Under the pieces are notes generated by a model, which was given only the letters and a program-made list of their open reading frames with translations, was not told the origin of the DNA and ran no database searches. From NCBI GenBank assembly GCA_963783085.1, contig CAWAMJ010000020.1:434001-498000 (forward strand): a stretch of 64,000 nt of DNA, written 5' to 3'. This document shows, one piece after another, positions 56,635 to 64,000 of this stretch (its first letter is position 1; each line of letters starts with the position of its first letter). The DNA comes from CAVYUC01 sp963783085 (GTDB lineage Bacteria > Bacteroidota > Bacteroidia > Bacteroidales > Prolixibacteraceae). A program made the position numbers and the translations under genes.

Positions 56635-56931
56635 AAAAGTCGCATCGCGACGTAGTTATGGTAGAAAAGAGTGAATAATTGAAAATAAAATCGCGTAGCC
56701 CCGCCTGACCGGCTGGGCAGGGATGGTGTTTTGGTTGATAATTAACATGGAGAAATTTAGAGAAGAATTAATGGGAAATAATCGATATAAGAAAATAACA
56801 CCGTCCCTCTGGGACTTTGGGAATTGCATGTATGAACATGCTACCATAACTGCGTGCCGATGGCACTTGGAGTGAAACGAAACAAGGGAATCAAAGTTCA
56901 TACAAAGTGTAACAACTAAAAACATCAAAAT
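56635..56931. other. intergenic repeat-like region with short hairpins
   Basis: A 297-bp gap with perfect small hairpins GTCCC-TCT-GGGAC (56803-56815) and GTGCC-GAT-GGCAC (56854-56866). A 42-codon frame (56747-56875; NRYKKITPSLWDFGNCMYEH) runs over both hairpins and is probably a by-product of a dispersed intergenic repeat rather than a gene. Confidence 0.45.
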
Positions 56932-59320
56932 ATGATTTGGTACAATATCAAACTTATAGCCCGGAGAATTTTTAAAGACAAAGCTTTTTCGAGCATTAGT
57001 GTAGTCGGATTGGTTATCGGAATCGCCTCATTTTTGACTCTGTTTTTGTATGTTTCCAACGAAAAAAGTTTCGATAAACATTTTAACGACCACGAACGGA
57101 TTTATCGTGTTATTTCCATTCCATTAGGTAGTGAAGATTCTCCCTGGGCACGAAGCCTTGGAATTATCCATCAGGCAACCGAAAATATTCCCGAAGTGAG
57201 AATCATCGGTGCAATTTTCGCATTGCCCGGCTGGAAGCATCAAAATTGGTGAAAACGCGATTCAGCAACCCGATATTCTCTCGGTTGACGCCGGTTTTAT
57301 GAATATGTTTGAGGTGAAAAGCCTGGTCGGCGATTTAACTGATATCGATAAACCCAACGTTGCCTTTATTTCAGAAAATTTTGCGAAAAAATATTTCAAG
57401 AACGAAAATCCTGTTGGAAAGTCCATCGAAATCGAAGCCCTTCAATATGCACGAAATCTGGGGGATTACGAAATCAGGGGAATTATAAACAATACGCATC
57501 CTAAAACACATTTCAATTACGAAATCCTGCTTTCGCAAAAAGGAGGTCTTGAAGAACGATATGCTTCCTTGCCCAATGCAAAAATACAATGGGTTTATAA
57601 TTATGTTTCTTTGAGAGATGGAGCTTCTCCAAAGGAAGTTGCCAGCAAAATAACTGCATTTTACGATGCGAGTGAGTTGAAGCAAACCCGAGGTCCAAAG
57701 GATTACAGTTTCAATTTAACGCCTTTGCAGGATATTCATCTTAAATCGAATTTCCGGTTTGAACTAAAAGAGAGTTCCAGTAAAATAAACATCGGATTAT
57801 TTGTAATTATTTCATTTGTTATTTTAATGGTTTCGCTGCTTAATTTTGTTAATCTCACCATTGCCAAACTTATTAAACGGTCGAAAGAATTGGGGTTAAG
57901 AAAATCTATTGGCGCGACTCAGAGACAATTAACCGGCCAGGTTTTATCCGAAGTATTTCTATTTTGTTCTACTGCTATTCTTATGGCGCTTGCCTTTATC
58001 GAAATAATAAAACCGTTTATAAACCAATTTTTCGACGTCGACTTTAACATTTACTATTCCGAGACTGTGGTTTACCTGAGCGTATTTTTCGTGTTGGGTT
58101 TCTGCCTCGGATTAACTGCCATTTTTGTAGGATTTTTTCTTTTGGGAAAAACTTCAACGCTCGATATTCTTTCCGAAAAAATAAATTATTCAGGGAATCA
58201 TATTCTGAAATCGTTGCTGATATTACAAATTACCATTGTAATTATTATTATGTCGGCTACTTTTTTGGTAAATAAACAAATGAATTTCATTAACAAGAAA
58301 CCGCTGGGATTTGCTAAGGAAAATGTAGTTGTTCTCAACCTGAAAGACTTTTCAAAAGATCCAGCTGTTTTTGCCGAGGTCCTTGAAAAACAGAGTCAGG
58401 TAAATTCGGTTGGATTTACCAGCCAGCACTTTGGGTATCCTGCACAGAGTTTCAACCTCGAAGGTCTGGGAATTGACGGCACCGCCGAATTGGTCTTTGC
58501 CAATTACAATTATCTGAAGACCATGAATATAGGGTTGACAGAAAATTGGATTTCTCCATCGACAGATACCATTGAAGGAATGGTAATTAACGAACATCTT
58601 TACAAACGACTTTTGGAACGTCACGGAAGTATGGAAGCATTGAACACATTTCAGAATGCTCAGGATTTGGATCCCGATCAAACAAGAATTAATTTCGTTG
58701 GCGTCGCTAAAGATTTCAATTACAGTTCTGCGCACAATGCCATCGGCGATTTTGCTTTCTGGCTGGGAGAATCAAACAACAGGGCAAGATTTATCCATAT
58801 CAGATTGAATAAAGGAAATTTAAAAGATGCCATGGCTTCAGTCGGGAAAGTCTGGGACAACCATTATCCCAACCAGGATTTTAATTACTTTTTTCTGGAT
58901 GCAAAGATAGCCAGTCAATACAAAGCAGAAGTTATCCTCGGGCGGATACTTTCAACATTTTCCTTTTTAGGAATATTAATCAGCACAATTGGAATAAGCG
59001 CCCTTTCATTGTTCATTTCACAGCAAAAAACCAAAGAAATAGGCATTCGTAAAGTGAACGGTGCAACCATTTCGGAGGTATTAATAATGCTGAACCGGGA
59101 TTTTGTAAAATGGGTGGTGATTGCTTTTGTAATCGCCACACCCATTGCGTACTACGCCATGCACAAATGGCTCGAAAACTTTGCCTATAAAACAAATTTA
59201 AGCTGGTGGATATTTGCACTGGCAGGTTTGCTGGCGCTTGGAATTGCATTGCTAACAGTGAGCTGGCAAAGCTGGCGGGCAGCGACAAGAAATCCTGTGG
59301 AGGCGTTGAGGTATGAATAA
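56932..59320 (+). CDS. FtsX/MacB-type ABC permease, copy 4, one +1 frameshift
   Basis: One extra base near 57230-57240 splits it into 56932-57252 and 57209-59320; repaired length is 795 residues. N-terminal helix ISVVGLVIGIASFLTLFLYV; middle helices with SKELGLRKSIGATQRQLTG; second PCD-like domain; C-terminal KEIGIRKVNGATISEVL and RNPVEALRYE. The last 285 bp match copies 1, 2 and 5. Both FtsX domains are complete, so the break is more likely a sequence error than decay. Confidence 0.87.
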
Positions 59321-59382
59321 ATATTTGACAACATTTAAATAAGAATGAATAATTGAAAATGTCTTAAGCAAAACCAAAAACG

Positions 59383-61714
59383 ATGATAATTAGAACCAAT
59401 TTCAACTTGATTATTCGTAAGTGGAAAAGAAACAAGATTTATTCTGTTATTTCCATTTCAAGTCTTGCAATCGGACTTGCCTGTATTAATTTGTTTATTG
59501 CTTTCATTATTAATGAATGGCAAATTTCTGTTGGAAGTGTAGATAACGATCGTATTTTTTTACTCCAAAGTGATAATCCTACAAACATTGTCAGTGATGA
59601 AAAAACTCTCTACATGAGGTCTGAACTTCACCCGATTTTGAAGGAACGCTATCCAGAAATAGAAAATTATTGCCGGTTTCAGGATATAAGTTGGAACTCT
59701 GTTTTTAGAGCAGAGGAATTCCAATCAACACAAATGCTTTTACTTTGTGCAGATACAAGCATTGCAGAATTTTTTCCAATTCGCTTAATTGCCGGAGACA
59801 TTCATCAAACCTTATCATCGCCTAATGAGGCAGCTATTTCCATGCAAACTGCATTAAAAGTATTTGGCAGAACAGATGTATTAGGACAATCATTTTCAGT
59901 TTCCACATTACAAGGTGAAACTAATTTTACAATCACCTCAATAATTGACAATTCAGCCACTCAATCATTCCTTAAATACGATATTCTACTTCCTATCAAT
60001 AACAAAACCTTCCGGGGCGGAGTGACTTTCGTTAGGCTCGACAAAGAAAGCTCTAAAGAAAAAATTCTTTCAAAAATGAAGAAGGATAAAGAATTATTGC
60101 CACGTTTATCCGAGGAATGTCAATATTATCTACAACCAATCTCAGGAGCATACTACGATACCTCTGAGATACTACAAGCTTGGAAATTCATTGTTCATCG
60201 TGATAAATCATTTATAAACATTGGTATTCTTGCGGCCCTCTGTATTCTTCTCATATCATGTTTTAATTATATCAACATGTACATGGCTCAATTATTAAAA
60301 AGTGAAAAAAGTATTGGGCTCCAATCATTGTTAGGAGCAGATAAAGCACAATTACGTTTTCATTTATTTTTTGAGACCAGCATGACCATCCTGATTGGAT
60401 TTTTATTCTCAATTGGACTTGTAATAGTAATGATGCCAACCTTTAATTCAATATTCGATGCACATGTTACCCCCAACTTTTTATTTAGTAAGTGGCTACT
60501 ATTATTCTATTTCTTTTTGATGGTACTACTTACAATTATTCCATCGGCTTATTTATTCTTCAAGCTGAAAAAGCAGCCATTAACTCTTTTGAATAGACAT
60601 TTTATTCCGCACCGAAAAACACAATTCACCAATGGGATGGTTGTTGTGCAAACTATTATATCCATCATTTTAATCGTAGGGACGATTGTTTACTCCAAAC
60701 AACTAAGTTACATCGCAAATTCCGCAAATATCGACAATAACCTTATTGAAATTAAAGCGAATAACCTTCCAACTGAAAAACTTAAAGCTTTTAAGGACGA
60801 AATTATCTCGATACCTGATATTGCTGCCGGAACAATATCTGCCAGTGGCTATTTAACTGGTATTGTACGAGAATACGAAGATCACAGCCAACAAACATTG
60901 TACGCAGTTGATAATGATTTTATTACAACTCACAACTTATCGTTAATATATGGAGAAGATTTCACAACTGATTTCAATTCGAATAAAAATAAGGTAATTG
61001 TCAACGAAACATATATTAAAAGTAACGGTATTATTGATCCAATCGGCAAACCACTTTCGGCTAATGAGCCGAATAAAACTATTTCAGGAGTAGTTGCCGA
61101 CTTCTATAACGAACCATTTAGCAACAGAGTAAAACCAATAACTATATATCCAATTAGCTATTATCCTTACAGCTATGGCCAGGTACTACAGTTAAGGCTT
61201 GCTCCAAATAACTTTCCTCAAACTATTAGTGAAATTCAAAACAAGTGGCAAACCTTTTTCCCCAACAGGCCATTTGATTATGCTTTTATAAAAGATAAAT
61301 TCGAATTGCTACATATTAAATATGCAAAAACTGCAACAATGATTCGATTTTTTTCACTCATCAGTATTTTTCTTACTTCTTTCGGATTATTTGGATTAAT
61401 TTTTTACTCTACAAAAAATAGGACCAAAGAAATCGGCATCCGAAAAGTAAACGGAGCCAGAGTTTCGGAAGTGGTGGCAATGCTCAATAAAGACTTTGTA
61501 AAATGGGTGGTGATTGCCTTTGTGGTTGCCACTCCAATTGCATATTATGCCATGAATAAATGGCTCGAAAGTTTTGCATACAAAACCAGTTTAAGCTGGT
61601 GGATTTTTGCCGGTGCCGGGGTTATGGTTTTGGGAATTGCATTGTTAACGGTGAGTTGGCAAAGCTGGAAAGCCGCAAGGAAAAATCCTGTTGAAGGCAC
61701 TCAGGTATGAGTGA
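59383..61714 (+). CDS. FtsX/MacB-type ABC permease, copy 5, frameshifted at its last codons
   Basis: The raw frame ends at 61710 with NPVEGTQV; the other copies end NPVEALRYE. An extra G near 61697 (GAAGGCACTCAGG for GAAGCACTCAGG) explains it, and without it the gene ends NPVEALRYE at TGA 61712-61714, giving 776 residues. N-terminal helix SSLAIGLACINLFIAFII; helix bundle about 275-400; C-terminal KEIGIRKVNGARVSEVVAM. The N-terminal 680 residues are unlike the other copies. The last ~95 residues are shared with 1, 2 and 4. Confidence 0.87.
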
Positions 61715-61800
61715 CGAAATTCCGATCGAATCATCGGGGTTGAAGCGCTTACGGTATGAATTGGTCTTGAACTATGATTTTAAATGATTGACATGAATAC
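61715..61800 (+). pseudogene. remnant 3' end of another permease copy
   Basis: Just after copy 5, GTTGAAGCGCTTACGGTATGAAT (near 61739-61761) closely resembles the end-of-gene sequence GTGGAGGCGTTGAGATATGAAT of copy 1. What follows (GGTCTTGAAC, then ATGATTTTAAATGATTGACATGA) resembles the sequence that follows copy 1. This looks like the tail and downstream flank left from a deleted permease. Confidence 0.45.
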
Positions 61801-61809
61801 TTTGAAAAA

Positions 61810-62211
61810 CTAAAATTGAATGAGAAAATCACTTGGAGATATAATTTTAATTCCTCTAAACGGATTTAATTCCAGCAGGTCTTTATCGCCGGTTATATTG
61901 CAACTGGCTTTGCCGGAAACAGCTAATTCAAGAAATTTGTTGTCCTTAGGATCGCGGCAATTGGAAATTTTAAGCTCAGGTTCAAGAAAAAGTGCTTCCT
62001 TTTCAACGTCATTCAGCATATTTATGCGTTTTTCTACACTTGCATATTTATTAAACTTAGGTAACAGCAACTTTTCAGTGTATTCGCCCAATATGGTTTT
62101 ACTGCACAAAATCGTACAATTATTTTGCGCTTTTCGCAATGCTTTATCAGGAATACTGTTTTTTATTAAAACCGCACTAATTAACAGGTTTGTATCTAAA
62201 ACTACCTTCAT
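61810..62211 (-). CDS. PIN-domain toxin (VapC-like, COG1569 type)
   Basis: A 133-residue PIN ribonuclease. The first Asp is in VVLDTNLLISAVL; Glu in LGEYTEKLL; the C-terminal acidic pair lies in CRDPKDNKFLELA and ITGDKDLLEL. Such proteins cleave RNA when freed from their antitoxin. Its ATG abuts the stop of the upstream antitoxin gene with no gap, so they are co-translated. Oriented against the permeases. Confidence 0.87.
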   Translation of the reverse strand: MKVVLDTNLLISAVLIKNSIPDKALRKAQNNCTILCSKTILGEYTEKLLLPKFNKYASVEKRINMLNDVEKEALFLEPELKISNCRDPKDNKFLELAVSGKASCNITGDKDLLELNPFRGIKIISPSDFLIQF

Positions 62212-62457
62212 TTATTCGGCTTTTCCAAACAGGTTCTTTTTTTCGACTTTATCCATTTCCAGAATGTCAGCCAAAATATCTGAAGTTAAGCCGGTTTTTT
62301 CTGCCTCTTCCTGCAAGGCATCAACTGTTTTTGCAAATTGCGACTTGCTTTTTATCCAATCGCTCACTTTACCTCTTAAATTCTCAAGCTCATCCTTTTT
62401 CAAATCCATAAAAGCTTTAGCTGCTTCGTCGTTTATCTTTAAACTAATTGTTCTCAT
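62212..62457 (-). CDS. antitoxin partner of the PIN toxin
   Basis: An 81-residue protein. The N-terminal MRTISLKINDEAAKAFMDL resembles a ribbon-helix-helix DNA-binding strand; the C-terminal helices are charged, as expected for toxin binding. The stop codon is directly followed by the toxin's ATG. The family is not named with certainty; the pairing with the PIN gene is the main evidence. Confidence 0.7.
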   Translation of the reverse strand: MRTISLKINDEAAKAFMDLKKDELENLRGKVSDWIKSKSQFAKTVDALQEEAEKTGLTSDILADILEMDKVEKKNLFGKAE

Positions 62458-62516
62458 CTTTTTATTGTTAATCCAATTTCACAGTACTGTCATCCACGAA
62501 ATTACAAAAAAATAAC

Positions 62517-63297
62517 ATGAAACAAATAAGCTGCATACTTACCATCCTGCTTTTTACATCAACAAATATAAACAGCCAAAACCTTGAGCAAATTCTGGAA
62601 AAATACTACGAAGCGGTGGGGATGGAGTATTTAAAGAATGTTCAAACCATTCAATACAAAGGAAAGTTTGTCAATCACTTTTTAGAAAAAGATGGCAAAT
62701 CAGTTCCAGACTATTTTTTATATCAAGATTTTGTCGCTTTCCATTGAAAAACAAAAAGCATATCTGGAGCAAGTCTTTGGAAAATACGGAGAAGATGCTT
62801 ATGCTTTTTCTGATGGAAAATTTTGGAGAGATCCAAGTGGTGCTCGTCCAGAGGAAAGAATTCCCAAAGAATCAGACAAACTGCAAGTACAGTTGTACCT
62901 TGACACAGAAGGCCTTTTATACAATTGGAAAAAGAAAGATTATGTGGCTGTAAAGCTTGAAGATGCTTTTTTTGAAAACAAAAAATATTATAAAATAAGA
63001 TTAACAACTCCGGAAACAGATACACTTTTTTATTACATCAATCCTCAAACCAATTTAATTTTTAAAATGAGTTATTCAGGCGATTTAACAGACGGAAAAG
63101 AACACAAATCTGTGACTTTGATGAACTATAAAAAAGTTCAAAACATATTTTTCCCTTTTAAAAAGATTCATCGTTCTAAAATGTTAGATGGTACTTATGG
63201 TAACAGGGAGACTGTGATAAATGAAATAAGAATTAATCCAAAATTTGATAAGGAATTATTTAATGTAGCTCATAGAATTATTAATCAAAAAAACTAA
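62517..63297 (+). CDS. exported LolA-like outer-membrane lipoprotein-sorting-type protein, one +1 frameshift
   Basis: Repaired length 259 residues; the raw frames are 62517-62747 and 62692-63297, broken by one extra base near 62743. It has a signal peptide (ISCILTILLFTSTNINSQ) followed by LEQILEKYYEAVGMEYLKNV, a typical opening of exported LolA/LppX-fold proteins in Bacteroidota. The later part (YYINPQTNLIFKMSY) fits the same half-barrel fold. Its ligand is unknown. It is closely followed by a lipoprotein gene and then the sixth permease, so the three may be co-transcribed and act on one lipid-like substrate. Confidence 0.6.
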
Positions 63298-63298
63298 A

Positions 63299-63673
63299 AT
63301 GATGAAAACAAAACTTTTCCTTTTAACTTTAATTATTGCTGCATTTATTGTGGCTTGTAACCAATCGAAAAAAAGCAATGAAAAAGAACCGGAAGCAACA
63401 ACCGAACAGGTACAGGAAGCTGAAGAACTAAAACCCGTTGTGGCAAACGGAGTGTTGCTAAATGCTGAGAATGACGAACCAATAGGTATGGCAATGGTGA
63501 TTGTTGCAGGAACAAGAGCCGGGACAATGACTGGCCCAGATGGTAAATTTCAGATTGAAGCGCCGGCCGGCGCTAAACAAATCGCATTCAGTGCAAATGG
63601 TTTCGAAGGACAAAAAGTGGATATTGATGCTGAAAAAGAAATGACTGTGAAATTGAAACCAAAAGCAGAATAA
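63299..63673 (+). CDS. small lipoprotein with carboxypeptidase regulatory-like domain
   Basis: A 124-residue lipoprotein: signal with lipobox AFIVACNQ (Cys near residue 20), an acidic linker (EKEPEATTEQVQEAEE), then one carboxypeptidase-D regulatory-like beta-sandwich (ANGVLLNAENDEPIGMAMV through TMTGPDGKFQIEAPAGAKQ). It starts one base after the preceding gene's stop and lies one base before the sixth permease start, so it is part of the same unit. Probably in the envelope; its partner is unknown. Confidence 0.75.
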   Translation: MMKTKLFLLTLIIAAFIVACNQSKKSNEKEPEATTEQVQEAEELKPVVANGVLLNAENDEPIGMAMVIVAGTRAGTMTGPDGKFQIEAPAGAKQIAFSANGFEGQKVDIDAEKEMTVKLKPKAE

Positions 63674-63674
63674 G

Positions 63675-64000
63675 ATGTTTTTTTACAATCTAAGATCAGC
63701 ATTCCGGTATTTTCTGAAACAAAAGGTGTTTGTGGGAATTAACCTGTTGGGCCTGGTAATTGCCTTTGCGGTGTCGTCGTTGATTATGTTGTATGTAATT
63801 AACGAGTTGAAGTATGACGAAGAACACAAAAATTCGAAACGCATTTACCGGGTACTGAACAACATTGAATCGACGGCTACTACAGATGCATTAATCACCC
63901 TTGACCTTGGTCCGCTGATAAAGGGAAACATGCCTGAGGTAAAAAAGATGAGCCGGATGACCGGTTTGAGATCATCGCTTTTAGTCAATGATGAGGAAAT
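63675..64000 (+). CDS. FtsX/MacB-type ABC permease, copy 6 (N-terminal part; runs off the window)
   Basis: The ATG at 63675 is one base past the lipoprotein stop. The visible 108 codons read MFFYNLRSAFRYFLKQKVF, then the first membrane helix GINLLGLVIAFAVSSLIMLYVI, then the start of the periplasmic domain (NSKRIYRVLNNIEST). This is the same opening as copies 3 and 4. The remainder, including the C-terminal domain, is outside the window. Confidence 0.87.
   Translation, partial: MFFYNLRSAFRYFLKQKVFVGINLLGLVIAFAVSSLIMLYVINELKYDEEHKNSKRIYRVLNNIESTATTDALITLDLGPLIKGNMPEVKKMSRMTGLRSSLLVNDEE

Overview
The window reads as a chromosomal segment of a Bacteroidota bacterium, most likely a marine or sediment Marinilabiliales/Prolixibacteraceae-like lineage; the lineage is inferred from gene content only. 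The indicators are a type IX secretion (type B, CHU_C/gliding) sorted giant adhesin, a SusC/SusD pair, a complete-looking men cluster minus menE, ~800-residue FtsX/MacB permeases in tandem, and little Shine-Dalgarno signal.

Layout. 1-1450: a REP-associated tyrosine transposase (RAYT) flanked by 99-bp REP-like units. 1514-13508: a small secreted protein, two back-to-back heptanucleotide minisatellites, and a giant cell-surface repeat protein (about 3617 residues if ten small indels are repaired) with 13 + 19 short cysteine-paired repeats, SprB-like, HYR-like, thrombospondin-3-like and C-terminal sorting domains. 13666-30853: housekeeping and carbohydrate genes, including a ceramidase-like protein, a deacetylase-GH3 fusion with an aminotransferase, an FNT transporter, sbcD/sbcC, a VTT membrane protein, a Tat-exported sugar isomerase, tRNA-Gln, rlmN and susD. 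30877-37146: susC, kbl, and a 1.3-kb non-coding stretch with hicBA remnants and palindromic elements. 37147-43359: menI-menF-menD-menB-menA-menC, one minus-strand unit for menaquinone. 43538-46246: NtrB/NtrC-type two-component pair. 46557-64000: a divergent efflux/ABC locus with one HlyD adaptor, one ATPase and six FtsX-like permeases (the last cut by the window end), interrupted by two minus-strand toxin-antitoxin loci.

The most interesting regulatory signal is between the NtrC-type regulator and the HlyD gene: a good match to a sigma-54 -24/-12 promoter (46483-46498), preceded by two 17-bp TGTC-N9-(G/T)ACA dyads whose centres lie 22 bp apart. This predicts that the two-component pair drives the exporter locus through RpoN.

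A caution applies to the whole window. Seven genes outside the adhesin repeats carry, or end in, a single-base disruption, and every one is a +1 insertion; the adhesin has ten more indels, all inside near-identical repeats. The encoded domains stay intact on both sides of each break. This looks more like insertion-biased consensus error than real gene decay, so the affected genes are annotated as full-length with frameshifts.
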